Notes: generated by a model not told the origin, from the letters alone. DNA of 6,973 nucleotides from Candidatus Sulfopaludibacter sp. SbA3 (GCA_945866285.1 CAMBHC010000134.1:1-6973), one strand, 5' to 3'. Shown: positions 1 through 6,703, counted from the stretch's first letter. Program-made: numbers and translations.

Positions 1-81
1 CACTCCCGCCATAGCCTCTTGGCTGCCACCACCTAAGCGCATGACGCCATCCCTGTCTATCGGCTCGGCATCCCCCGCCAT
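1..81 (-). CDS. Possible 5' end of an unidentified gene, cut by the left edge
   Basis: On the minus strand an ATG at 81-79 begins one base after the rlmI stop codon (TAG, 85-83), and the frame stays open for 27 codons to the window edge. A second in-frame ATG at 42-40 has an AGGGA Shine-Dalgarno-like stretch about 7 bases upstream (minus strand, roughly 54-50) and is the better-supported start. The short peptide (MAGDAEPIDRDGVMRLGGGS and onward) matches no family I recognise. The near-zero spacing would suit an rpiB-rlmI-X operon. Twenty-seven open codons in GC-rich DNA are weak evidence, so this could equally be chance. Confidence 0.3.
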   Translation of the reverse strand, partial: MAGDAEPIDRDGVMRLGGGSQEAMAGV

Positions 82-82
82 C

Positions 83-1249
83 CTAGAGCAGTTTGCGAAG
101 AATCAAGCACTTCAGGTAGTAGGTTTCCGGGACCCCCAGCAGAACCGGGTGGTCCCGCCCCTGCATCCGCTTTTCCACCACCGTGACGGGGACGTGGGCA
201 TCCACCGATGCTTCAAATACCGCCTGGGCGAACATCCCCTCGTCCACGTTATAGGAACAACTGCACGTAATCAGGTAGCCCCCTGGAGCCAGCAGGCGCA
301 GGGCCCGCAGGTTGATTTCCTTGTAACCGGCCAGGGCGTTCTGGATCGACGCCTTGTTCTTGGCGAAGGCCGGCGGGTCCAGCACGACGGTGTCGTAGCG
401 GGCCCCCTCCCGTTCGAGGCGCCGGAGCTCGTCGAAGACGTTGGCCTCGCGGGCCGTCACGTTGGTGATGCCGTTGGCCGTGGCGTTGGCGGTGACGCGG
501 GCCACGGCGTCGGCCGACACATCGAGCGCCTCCACCGTCAGGCACCGGGGCGCCAGGGCCAGGGCAAACCCGCCGTTGTAACTGAAACAGTCGAGTAACG
601 CACCGTGCGCGTAACGCGCGGCCGCCTCGCGATTCTCGCGTTGGTCGAGAAACAAGCCAGTCTTCTGCCCGCGCCACGGATCGACGTCATAAGTTACGCC
701 GGCCTCGCGCACGCTAATGGTCTCTGGCACCACGCCGTGTACGACCTCCACCTTCTGCTCCAGGCCTTCGAGCAGCCGCACTTTCGGGTCGTTGCGCGCC
801 AGCACGCCCTTGGCTTCGGTGAGTTCGACCAATAGAGGCACCAGCGCCGGCGTCAGCCGGTCCATCCCCTGAGACAACGCCTGCATCACCAGGTAGTCGC
901 CATAGCGATCGACCACCAGTGATGGCAGCAGGTCGGCTTCGCCGTGGATCAGGCGATACGCGGTGGCGTCGATCTCGAGAATCTCGCGGAAGCTAATCGC
1001 GCGTTCGAGGCGCTCGCGCCAGAACGCGGTATCGATCACGCGATCGTCGCGCGAGATCATCCGCAGCGTGATCTGGGACTGGTCGCTGAACAGGGCATGG
1101 CCCAGGTCGCGATTGCGCGGGCCGCGAACATTGACGACGATACCGGGCTCGGTGCCGGTGGCATCGACAACGTCGGATCGATAAATCCAGGGATGGCCGC
1201 CGCGAATGCGATCTTCGCCCTTGGCATTGACGATGGCAGTGGGAGTCAC
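83..1249 (-). CDS. rlmI: Class I SAM-dependent rRNA methyltransferase, RlmI family (23S rRNA m5C)
   Basis: The predicted protein has 388 residues, close to the roughly 396 of E. coli RlmI, which makes m5C1962 in 23S rRNA from S-adenosylmethionine in the cytoplasm. An N-terminal PUA-like RNA-binding domain (about 1-75, with GGHPWIYRSDV at 17-27) is followed by a linking domain and a Rossmann-fold methyltransferase. Family motifs visible are GQKTGLFLDQREN (194-206), the SAM-binding DCFSYNGGFAL (220-230), the acidic ALDVS (241-245), DPPAF (291-295) and TCSCS (328-332), whose Cys329 or Cys331 would be the nucleophile typical of m5C enzymes. The start is a GTG at 1249-1247 with no clear Shine-Dalgarno. 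It lies 60 nt downstream of rpiB on the same strand, so co-transcription is possible, although a TATAGA box just upstream could also give it its own message. The rRNA target is inferred from the family; RlmK-like specificity cannot be excluded. Confidence 0.93.
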   Translation of the reverse strand: MTPTAIVNAKGEDRIRGGHPWIYRSDVVDATGTEPGIVVNVRGPRNRDLGHALFSDQSQITLRMISRDDRVIDTAFWRERLERAISFREILEIDATAYRLIHGEADLLPSLVVDRYGDYLVMQALSQGMDRLTPALVPLLVELTEAKGVLARNDPKVRLLEGLEQKVEVVHGVVPETISVREAGVTYDVDPWRGQKTGLFLDQRENREAAARYAHGALLDCFSYNGGFALALAPRCLTVEALDVSADAVARVTANATANGITNVTAREANVFDELRRLEREGARYDTVVLDPPAFAKNKASIQNALAGYKEINLRALRLLAPGGYLITCSCSYNVDEGMFAQAVFEASVDAHVPVTVVEKRMQGRDHPVLLGVPETYYLKCLILRKLL

Positions 1250-1252
1250 CGC

Positions 1253-1258
1253 TCTATA
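1253..1258 (-). promoter_or_regulatory. Candidate -10 box just upstream of rlmI
   Basis: On the minus strand the hexamer TATAGA lies only three bases before the rlmI GTG. Read as ACTATA (1260-1255) it leaves five. No -35 hexamer is recognisable, because the region where it would lie is the tandem repeat at 1268-1310. If functional it would give a leaderless rlmI mRNA, as proposed for rpiB. An AT-rich hexamer in GC-rich DNA is suggestive, not proof. Confidence 0.25.
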
Positions 1259-1267
1259 GTGTCACGG

Positions 1268-1310
1268 CGCCAAGGTGCCAGGGTGCCACCGTGCCAAGGT
1301 GCCAGGGTGC
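1268..1310. repeat. Short tandem repeat, 8-bp unit with 24-bp higher-order period
   Basis: Reading the plus strand, five consecutive 8-bp units of the form TGCCANNG are present: CGCCAAGG, TGCCAGGG, TGCCACCG, TGCCAAGG, TGCCAGGG, then a partial TGC. Units 1-2 recur as units 4-5, so the 20-mers at 1267-1286 and 1291-1310 differ at only one base and are 24 bp apart. The array almost fills the gap between rpiB and rlmI, and its edge touches the rpiB stop codon (TAG, 1312-1310). The 24-bp period is a multiple of three. No strong hairpin plus T-run is visible, so it does not look like an intrinsic terminator. Confidence 0.8.
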
Positions 1311-1747
1311 TACTTTTCGATCTGGTGAATCTTGCTGACGCGCAGCGCGTGGCGGCCGCCCGCGAATGGGGTGGCGAGGAACACTGTGACGATGTCCCCC
1401 GCGCGCGCTTCGGGTGTGCCGCGGGCGCCGAGCGTGAGCACGTTCAGGTCGTTGTGCTCGCGCGACAACTTGGCCGTGTCGGTGTCGGTAATCGCCGCGG
1501 CCCGGATGCCCGGCACCTTGTTGGCGGCGATCGCCATTCCGATGCCCGTCCCACACACGAGAATGCCCCGATCAAACTCCCCGCTGGCTACGCCGGCGGC
1601 AACGGCCTGCGCAAAGTCCGGGTAGTCAACCGACTCGGCCGACGAGGTGCCGAAATCCTGGTAGGTGACGCCGATTTCGTCCAGCGTGCGTTTCAGCGAG
1701 TCCTTGAGGTGAAAGCCAGCGTGGTCGGCGCCGAGTGCAATGCGCAT
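1310..1747 (-). CDS. rpiB: Ribose-5-phosphate isomerase B
   Basis: RpiB interconverts ribose 5-phosphate and ribulose 5-phosphate in the non-oxidative pentose phosphate pathway, in the cytosol. The protein is 145 residues when started at the ATG at 1747-1745, the usual RpiB/LacA length. The frame stays open further upstream to 1879, but that extension runs antisense into glyA and precedes the conserved N-terminus MRIALGADHAGF. Visible family features are GADHAG (6-11, with Asp8 and His9), YPDFA (42-46), CGTGIGM (65-71, with Cys65 the expected proton-transfer residue), the EHND segment (97-100, with His98) and FAGGRH (128-133). No Shine-Dalgarno is present, and a TAGAAT box lies five bases before the ATG, which suggests a leaderless message. 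It is divergent from glyA and upstream of rlmI on the same strand. Relatives such as LacB or allose-6-phosphate isomerases share the fold, but the standalone context favours RpiB. Confidence 0.95.
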   Translation of the reverse strand: MRIALGADHAGFHLKDSLKRTLDEIGVTYQDFGTSSAESVDYPDFAQAVAAGVASGEFDRGILVCGTGIGMAIAANKVPGIRAAAITDTDTAKLSREHNDLNVLTLGARGTPEARAGDIVTVFLATPFAGGRHALRVSKIHQIEK

Positions 1748-1752
1748 GGCCA

Positions 1753-1758
1753 ATTCTA
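1753..1758 (-). promoter_or_regulatory. Candidate -10 box of rpiB, leaderless type
   Basis: Minus-strand TAGAAT ends five bases before the rpiB ATG, so transcription would begin at or next to the A of the start codon. There is no room for a Shine-Dalgarno. No TTGACA-like -35 is recognisable at the usual spacing. The identical hexamer occurs on the other strand in front of glyA, which strengthens both calls. Confidence 0.5.
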
Positions 1759-1779
1759 ACTTGGCGCCCCGGCACCTGC

Positions 1780-1785
1780 TAGAAT
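1780..1785 (+). promoter_or_regulatory. Candidate -10 box of glyA
   Basis: Plus-strand TAGAAT is followed by 12 bases and then the glyA ATG. A start site about 6-7 bases downstream would leave a 5' leader of only about six bases. The stretch between box and ATG (CAGTTCTTCCAC) has no purine-rich Shine-Dalgarno. A -35 at normal spacing is not obvious: TTGGCG at 1761-1766 leaves only 13 bases. Confidence 0.5.
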
Positions 1786-1797
1786 CAGTTCTTCCAC

Positions 1798-3066
1798 ATG
1801 GACAACCTGTCATTAATGCAGCGTTCTCTTGCGCAATCGGACCCCGAGATTGCCGCGGCCATCGCCAACGAAACGACACGCCAGGCCGAAGGCCTGGAGC
1901 TGATCGCCTCGGAAAACTTCGTCAGCACCGCCGTGCTCGAAGCGGCCGGTTCGGTGATGACGAACAAGTACGCCGAGGGCTACCCCGGCAAGCGTTACTA
2001 CGGCGGCTGCGAGTTCGTCGACGTCGCCGAGGCGCTGGCGATCGCCCGCGCCAAGGCGCTGTTCGGCGCCGACCACGTCAACGTGCAGCCGCACTCGGGC
2101 GCGCAGGCCAACATGGCCGTCTATCTCACGCTGCTGAAGCCGGGCGATGTCGTGCTCGGCATGAACCTCGCGCACGGCGGCCACCTGACCCACGGGCATC
2201 CGCTGAACTTCTCCGGCAAGCTCTACACGATCGTCCCCTACGGCGTGCGCCAGGACGATGAGCGGCTGGACTACGAGGAGTTCGAGCGGCTCGCGCACGA
2301 GCACAAGCCGAAGGTGATCATCGCCGGCGCCAGCTCCTATTCGCGGGTGATCGACTTCGAGCGCATGGGCAAGGTCGCCCGCGCCGTCGGCGCGCCGCTG
2401 GTGGTGGACATGGCGCACATCGCCGGCCTCGTCGCCGGCGGCCAGCACCCGAGCCCCGTGCCGCACGCCGACTTCGTCACCACCACCACGCACAAGACCC
2501 TGCGCGGCCCGCGCGGCGGCATGGTGATGTGCCGCCAGCAGTACGCCAAGGATCTCGATCGCGCGGTGTTCCCCGGTGTGCAGGGCGGTCCGCTCATGCA
2601 CGTCATCGCGGCCAAGGCCGTGTGTTTCCGCGACGCAGCGACGCCGGAGTTCAAGGACTACCAGAAACAGCTGGTCGCCAACGCGAAGCGCCTGTCGGCG
2701 GCCATGACCGCGGCCGGCTTCCGCATCGTTAGCGGCGGCACCGACAACCACATCGTCCTCGTCGATACCTTCTCGAAGGGCATCACCGGCAAAGCCGCCG
2801 AGGCAGCGCTCGGCACGGCCGGCATCACCGTGAACAAGAACGCCATCCCGTTCGACAAGAATCCGCCGATGGTGGCCAGCGGCGTGCGCCTGGGCACGCC
2901 GGCGGTGACGACCCGCGGCATGGGCGAAGCGCAGATGGACGAAATCGCCGGATTGATCGCACGCGCCCTCGCCACACCGGACGATAGCGCCGCCCTCACG
3001 ATGGTCAAGGCTGAAGTCGAGCAGCTGTGCCGGAAGTTCCCGCTGTACCCGGAACGCCGGGGCTAG
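1798..3066 (+). CDS. glyA: Serine hydroxymethyltransferase
   Basis: GlyA is the PLP enzyme that converts serine plus tetrahydrofolate to glycine plus 5,10-methylenetetrahydrofolate, the main cytosolic source of one-carbon units. The 422-residue protein is full length for bacterial SHMT. Conserved landmarks are LIASENFVS (35-43), KYAEGYPGKRYYGG (57-70), QPHSGAQAN (97-105), the DMAHIAGLVAGG stretch (204-215) whose Asp and His contact PLP, the TTTTHKTLRGPRGG block (228-241) with Lys233 as the expected Schiff-base lysine, and SGVRLGTPAVTTRG near the C-terminus. The ATG at 1798 lacks a Shine-Dalgarno but sits just after a TAGAAT box. An internal in-frame ATG at 1816 is a less likely alternative. 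It heads the plus-strand cluster, and its 3' end overlaps the helicase gene by 40 nt. Confidence 0.98.
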   Translation: MDNLSLMQRSLAQSDPEIAAAIANETTRQAEGLELIASENFVSTAVLEAAGSVMTNKYAEGYPGKRYYGGCEFVDVAEALAIARAKALFGADHVNVQPHSGAQANMAVYLTLLKPGDVVLGMNLAHGGHLTHGHPLNFSGKLYTIVPYGVRQDDERLDYEEFERLAHEHKPKVIIAGASSYSRVIDFERMGKVARAVGAPLVVDMAHIAGLVAGGQHPSPVPHADFVTTTTHKTLRGPRGGMVMCRQQYAKDLDRAVFPGVQGGPLMHVIAAKAVCFRDAATPEFKDYQKQLVANAKRLSAAMTAAGFRIVSGGTDNHIVLVDTFSKGITGKAAEAALGTAGITVNKNAIPFDKNPPMVASGVRLGTPAVTTRGMGEAQMDEIAGLIARALATPDDSAALTMVKAEVEQLCRKFPLYPERRG

Positions 3067-5009
3067 TCTCCGCCGTCGAGGCGGCGTTTGCCGGCGACGG
3101 CGTGCTCGCGCAGGCGGTCGCTCAATTCGAGCCGCGCGCGGGCCAGCTCGCCATGGCGCTGGCCGTCGCCGAAACGTTCGGCGAGGGCGGCGTGCTGCTC
3201 GCCGAGGCCGGTACGGGCACCGGCAAGACCCTCGCGTACCTGGTGCCGGCAATTCTCAGCCGCCAGCGGGTGCTGGTCTCAACCGGCACCAAGAATCTCC
3301 AGGAGCAGATCTACTTCAAGGACCTGCCGGTGCTGCGCGAGGCGTTAGGCGTCCCGTTCAAGGCCGCTTACATGAAGGGCCGCGCCAACTACCTGTGCCT
3401 GCACCGGCTGGATCAACTGCGCGCCTCCCCCGCCGTCCCTCACGACTTCGTCTCGATGGTCGATGAGTGGCGAAGTGTCACGGAGACGGGTGACCGCGCC
3501 GAGCTGCGCGACCTCCCTGAAGACTCCTCGCTGTGGCACGACGTGTCGGCGACCGCCGACACCTGCCTCGGCAACGACTGTCCGCAGTACCAAGAGTGCT
3601 ACGTCACGCGGATGCGCCAGCGGGCCGCGGAATCGGACATCGTGATCGTCAATCACCACCTGTTGTGCGCGGATGCGTCGGTGCGCCAGAGCAGCTATGG
3701 CGAGGTCATCCCCGAGTGTCACTACGCCGTGCTCGATGAAGCACACCAACTCGAGGACGTGGCAACGCAGTATTTCGGCATTGCCATCAGCAACTACCGG
3801 GTGGATGACCTGGTGCGCGACGGCGAGCGCGCCCTCAATCTGGGAACGATCGAAGACACCGACTCGAACATTCGCCGCTCGTTGCTGCGCGTGGACGATC
3901 ACGCGCGCGAGTTTTTCGGCCGGCTCGCCATGGCCCGGCAGTCGCGAGGCTCATTCGGCGAAGAACGCGTACGAATCAGCGGCGAATGGTTTGGCGACAT
4001 CGTCGACGATGGGCTGGGGTTGATTAGTGGGCTGGACGCGCTGCAGCACGACATGGCGCGGAGGGCAGGTTCCGGCACCGGCGGCAGCGTCGCCAACGAA
4101 GACGCCGCGTCGCTCGCGCAGCGCGCCGGCGAAATGCGCGAGAGCCTCTCGTTCCTGCTCGAGGCCTCTAACCCCTCGTTCGTCTACTTCCTTGAAACCC
4201 GCAACCGCGGCGTGTTCCTGCGCGCCGCACCGATCGACGTCTCGTCAATTATTCGCGAGCAACTACTCGATCGCATGCGCGCCACCATTCTCACCTCGGC
4301 GACGCTCACCGTGGCGGGCTCGTTCGAATACGTGAAGCGGCGCCTCGGCGCCGATGACGCCAACCAGATACGGGTGCCATCGGAATTCGACTTCACCGAG
4401 CAGGCCATCCTTTACCTGCCGAAGCACATGCCGGCGCCCAAGTCGCCCGAATACGGCGAGGCCGTGGCGCGCGAGGTCCTGGACCTGCTGCTTCGGACCG
4501 AGGGCCGCGCCTTCGTCCTGTTCACCAGCTACGCAATGTTGCGGTCGGTGCGCGATCGTGTGGAACTCGACTTGCCTTATCCCTTAATCGTGCAGGGCAC
4601 CGCGCCGCGCAGTGCCCTGCTGGCGCAGTTCAGGGCCACCCCCAATGCGGTGCTGTTTGCCACGTCATCCTTCTGGCAGGGCGTCGACGTCGTGGGCGAG
4701 CAATTGAGCTGCGTCATCATCGACAAGCTGCCCTTCGCCTCGCCCGGCGACCCCATCACCGCCGCCCGCATCGAGGCCATCACGGCCGAGGGCGGTGACG
4801 CCTTCCAGGAATACCAGGTGCCGTTGGCCATCCTGGCCATGCTGCAGGGCCTGGGTCGCCTGATCCGGCACCGCAGCGACCGTGGCGTGCTGGCGGTGCT
4901 GGATCCGCGGCTGCGGACCATGAGCTACGGCCGGCGTTTCCTCGACTCGTTTCCTCCAGCGCCGGTGACCCAGAATCCGGAGGCCGTCTCCCGGTTTTTC
5001 GCTGGCTGA
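3027..5009 (+). CDS. dinG: DinG/YoaA-family iron-sulfur DNA helicase (XPD-like, superfamily 2)
   Basis: DinG-type enzymes are ATP-dependent 5'-3' DNA helicases that unwind repair intermediates, R-loops and other obstructed structures. In the 660-residue product I see a Q-motif-like FEPRAGQLAMA (34-44), Walker A GTGTGKT (62-68), the DEAH box (237-240), ILTSATLT (421-428), SSFWQGVDVVG (547-557) and QGLGRLIRH (607-615). Four cysteines (124, 180, 185, 191) between Walker A and DEAH fit the 4Fe-4S cluster of XPD-like helicases. There is no N-terminal exonuclease domain as in some Firmicutes DinG proteins. Length lies between those of E. coli YoaA and DinG, so the exact subgroup is open. The GTG at 3027 overlaps glyA by 40 nt; the next in-frame GTG (3102) would cut into the conserved N-terminal segment, so 3027 is preferred. 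Translational coupling to glyA is likely. Confidence 0.92.
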   Translation: MPEVPAVPGTPGLVSAVEAAFAGDGVLAQAVAQFEPRAGQLAMALAVAETFGEGGVLLAEAGTGTGKTLAYLVPAILSRQRVLVSTGTKNLQEQIYFKDLPVLREALGVPFKAAYMKGRANYLCLHRLDQLRASPAVPHDFVSMVDEWRSVTETGDRAELRDLPEDSSLWHDVSATADTCLGNDCPQYQECYVTRMRQRAAESDIVIVNHHLLCADASVRQSSYGEVIPECHYAVLDEAHQLEDVATQYFGIAISNYRVDDLVRDGERALNLGTIEDTDSNIRRSLLRVDDHAREFFGRLAMARQSRGSFGEERVRISGEWFGDIVDDGLGLISGLDALQHDMARRAGSGTGGSVANEDAASLAQRAGEMRESLSFLLEASNPSFVYFLETRNRGVFLRAAPIDVSSIIREQLLDRMRATILTSATLTVAGSFEYVKRRLGADDANQIRVPSEFDFTEQAILYLPKHMPAPKSPEYGEAVAREVLDLLLRTEGRAFVLFTSYAMLRSVRDRVELDLPYPLIVQGTAPRSALLAQFRATPNAVLFATSSFWQGVDVVGEQLSCVIIDKLPFASPGDPITAARIEAITAEGGDAFQEYQVPLAILAMLQGLGRLIRHRSDRGVLAVLDPRLRTMSYGRRFLDSFPPAPVTQNPEAVSRFFAG

Positions 5010-5025
5010 CGTACACTCAAGACCT

Positions 5026-5033
5026 GAGGCAGG
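5026..5033 (+). promoter_or_regulatory. Ribosome binding site of the TPR gene
   Basis: The purine-rich GAGGCAGG lies eight bases before the ATG at 5042, measured from its 3' AGG. It supports this start and contrasts with the SD-less starts of rpiB, rlmI and glyA. A TACACT hexamer at 5012-5017 resembles a -10 box but has no matching -35, so an internal promoter here is only possible. Confidence 0.5.
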
Positions 5034-5041
5034 TCACGCAT

Positions 5042-5974
5042 ATGACACACATTTTCACGGGTCGATTCGCTCCGCTGTTGTGCGCACTCGTGCTGCTGGC
5101 GTTCGCGCCCGCGGCACTGGCGCAGTCCACGATGATCAAGGGCAAGGTGGTCGACACCAAGGGCCAGCCCATGGTCGGGGTCGCGATTGTCATTGAAGCA
5201 GTCGGTGGCACTCGCAAGCTGACGGGCAAGACCGACAAGCGCGGCGAGTTTATCCAGTTGCTGACCGAGTCGGGGCAGTACCGCATCACCGCCACCGACG
5301 AGAAAGCCGGCATGGCGCAGACCGAGCTGCGCGTCAGCCTCGGCCGCACCAGCGAGGCCAACATGGTGCTCGCCCCGACGACCGCCGCCAACAACGACGC
5401 CAAGGCGGCCGAATTGAAGAAGGTCTTTGAAGAGGGCGTGACGGCCAGCCGCGCGAACAACCACGATGCGGCGATCGCGAAGTTCCAGGCGGCCCTCGTG
5501 CTGTCGCCCAACTGCTTCGACTGCCAGTTCAACATCGGTGTCGCCGAGCTCGCCAAGAAGGACGAGAAGGCCGCCGAGGCCGAATGGCTGAAGGCGCTCA
5601 CGATGAAGCCCGACTTCACCGACGCCATGAACGCGTTGTCGACGCTCTACAACAACCAGAAGCGCTTCGACGAGGCCTCGGCCATGAGCGCCAAGGCGGC
5701 ATCGGCCGGCGGTGGCGGCAGCGCCGACGCGACATTCAACCAGGGCATCATCCTGTGGAACCAGGGCAAGATTGCCGAGGCCAAGGTCAAGTTCGAAGAG
5801 ACGATCAAGACCAACCCCACACACGCCGACGGGCACTACCAGCTCGGCATGGCACTCCTGAACGAAGGCAAGCTGCCTGATGCGGTCGCCGCGTTTGAGA
5901 TCTACGTGAAGCTCGATCCAACCGGCCAGTACGCGACGCAGGCCAAGGGCATGATTGCGCAACTGAAGAAATAA
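5042..5974 (+). CDS. Secreted carboxypeptidase-regulatory-like and TPR-repeat protein
   Basis: The 310-residue protein has a Sec signal peptide: a short basic N-region, a hydrophobic core (about 10-24) and a likely signal peptidase I cut after Ala-Leu-Ala27. Residues about 31-112 form a beta-rich carboxypeptidase-regulatory-like domain: IKGKVVDTKGQPMVGVAIVI, then TDKRGEF at 64-70 and a GQYRITA strand near 78-84. After an Ala/Asn linker, about five TPR units span 122-295, for example NNHDAAIAKFQAALVLSPN (139-157) and NQGKIAEAKVKFEETIKTNP (240-259). A Gly/Ser loop (AGGGGSADA, 222-230) interrupts the third and fourth units. Cys158 and Cys161 form a CxxC that could make a disulfide outside the cytoplasm. 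It is probably a periplasmic or envelope scaffold for protein-protein contacts; no enzymatic motif is seen and no specific role can be given. It lies 32 nt after the helicase gene and 18 nt before yggS. Confidence 0.88.
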   Translation: MTHIFTGRFAPLLCALVLLAFAPAALAQSTMIKGKVVDTKGQPMVGVAIVIEAVGGTRKLTGKTDKRGEFIQLLTESGQYRITATDEKAGMAQTELRVSLGRTSEANMVLAPTTAANNDAKAAELKKVFEEGVTASRANNHDAAIAKFQAALVLSPNCFDCQFNIGVAELAKKDEKAAEAEWLKALTMKPDFTDAMNALSTLYNNQKRFDEASAMSAKAASAGGGGSADATFNQGIILWNQGKIAEAKVKFEETIKTNPTHADGHYQLGMALLNEGKLPDAVAAFEIYVKLDPTGQYATQAKGMIAQLKK

Positions 5975-5990
5975 AGAAGAACGAATTCCG
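5970..5990 (+). repeat. A-rich heptamer pattern at the TPR/yggS junction
   Basis: Three consecutive 7-bp units read AATAAAG, AAGAACG and AATTCCG. The first contains the TAA stop of the TPR gene, and the array runs up to the yggS GTG. The same style of heptamer recurs at the next junction (6692-6712), and the 10-mer AAGAACGAAT is shared exactly. The AAGAAG stretch within it may serve as a weak ribosome binding site. Confidence 0.45.
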
Positions 5991-5992
5991 AA

Positions 5993-6703
5993 GTGTACGA
6001 ACACATTCCCCGGCGCCTGGCAGAGATTCGCAATCGCATTGCGGATGCTGCCGGGCGGGCCGGACGGTTGCCTGAATCGGTCCGGCTGATCGCCGTCTCC
6101 AAGACCCACCCCTTTGATGCGGTCCGCGCCGCCGCCGACGCCGGTCAGCTCGACTTCGGCGAAAACAAGGTCCAAGAGGCCCTGCCAAAGATCGCGCAGT
6201 CGGCCGATCCCAGCCTGCGGTGGCATCTCATTGGCCACCTGCAGTCGAATAAGGCGAAGAAGGCGGCGCCGGCCGTTCACGCCATCCACGCCATCGATAG
6301 CGTTGATTTGCTGCAGAAAGTTGACCAGGCGGCTGCGGCCACTGGCCATGCGCTCGACGTGCTGGTCCAAGTGGACCTGGCGCTCGAAGAGACGAAGCAT
6401 GGCGCCACCGTGGACCTTGTCCCGCAGATCTTTGCTGCCGCCGACCACTGCCGGGCTGCCCGGCTGGTGGGACTGATGCTCCTGCCCCCGCTGGCCGAAA
6501 ACCCGGAAGACGCGCGGCCCTGGTTCGCCCGGCTGCGGGGCTTGCGCGACCAGCTGGCCGAGAGCGGGGTACCGCCGGCCCGGCTGCGTGAGTTGTCGAT
6601 GGGCATGAGCCACGACTTCGCCGTGGCCATTGAAGAGGGCGCGACGATGGTAAGGGTTGGCACGGCGATCTTTGGTGCCAGGGATTACGGCAAGAACGAA
6701 TAA
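5993..6703 (+). CDS. yggS: YggS/PLPBP-family pyridoxal 5'-phosphate homeostasis protein
   Basis: This family (YggS, YlmE, human PLPBP) binds PLP on an alanine-racemase-like TIM barrel but has no known catalytic activity; it buffers PLP and influences amino-acid and one-carbon metabolism. The 236-residue product is standard length. Visible signatures are LIAVSKTHP (32-40) with Lys37 as the expected PLP-binding lysine, FGENKVQEALPK (55-66), RWHLIGHLQSNKAKK (76-90), GLMLLPP (160-166; GLMTIPP-like in relatives), and the C-terminal signature LSMGMSHDF (201-209) with EGATMVRVGTAIFG (215-228) for phosphate binding. The start is a GTG at 5993, 18 nt after the TPR gene, with only a weak purine stretch upstream. 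It is followed after 15 nt by a divIVA homologue. Because glyA encodes a PLP enzyme in the same cluster, shared expression would be sensible, but this is inference. Confidence 0.95.
   Translation: MYEHIPRRLAEIRNRIADAAGRAGRLPESVRLIAVSKTHPFDAVRAAADAGQLDFGENKVQEALPKIAQSADPSLRWHLIGHLQSNKAKKAAPAVHAIHAIDSVDLLQKVDQAAAATGHALDVLVQVDLALEETKHGATVDLVPQIFAAADHCRAARLVGLMLLPPLAENPEDARPWFARLRGLRDQLAESGVPPARLRELSMGMSHDFAVAIEEGATMVRVGTAIFGARDYGKNE

Noticed and set aside
41..598. A 185-codon plus-strand frame opposite rlmI
   Set aside because: It is antisense to the conserved methyltransferase domain and has no recognisable motifs.
1250..1309. The rpiB-rlmI repeat as a Rho-independent terminator
   Set aside because: The units are direct repeats without a stable GC stem followed by a T-run on the minus strand.
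1268..1310. The tandem repeat as a CRISPR array
   Set aside because: Units are 8 bp with no spacers, and no cas genes are nearby.
944..1759. A 271-codon plus-strand frame opposite the 5' part of rlmI and all of rpiB
   Set aside because: It spans two real minus-strand genes and the repeat between them; it is a stop-free shadow, not a gene.
1748..1879. N-terminal extension of rpiB upstream of 1747
   Set aside because: The frame is open, but the extension is antisense to glyA, lacks conservation with RpiB, and would bury the TAGAAT boxes in coding sequence; the canonical MRIALGADHAG start is at 1747.
1813..3252. A 479-codon minus-strand frame opposite glyA
   Set aside because: It is antisense to a full-length, unmistakable SHMT and has an Arg/His/Ala-rich composition typical of a shadow frame.
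4995..5017. A full sigma70-type promoter before the TPR gene (T-run plus TACACT)
   Set aside because: The T-run is about 11-12 bases from TACACT, too close for a -35, and no TTGACA-like hexamer sits at 16-18 bases.
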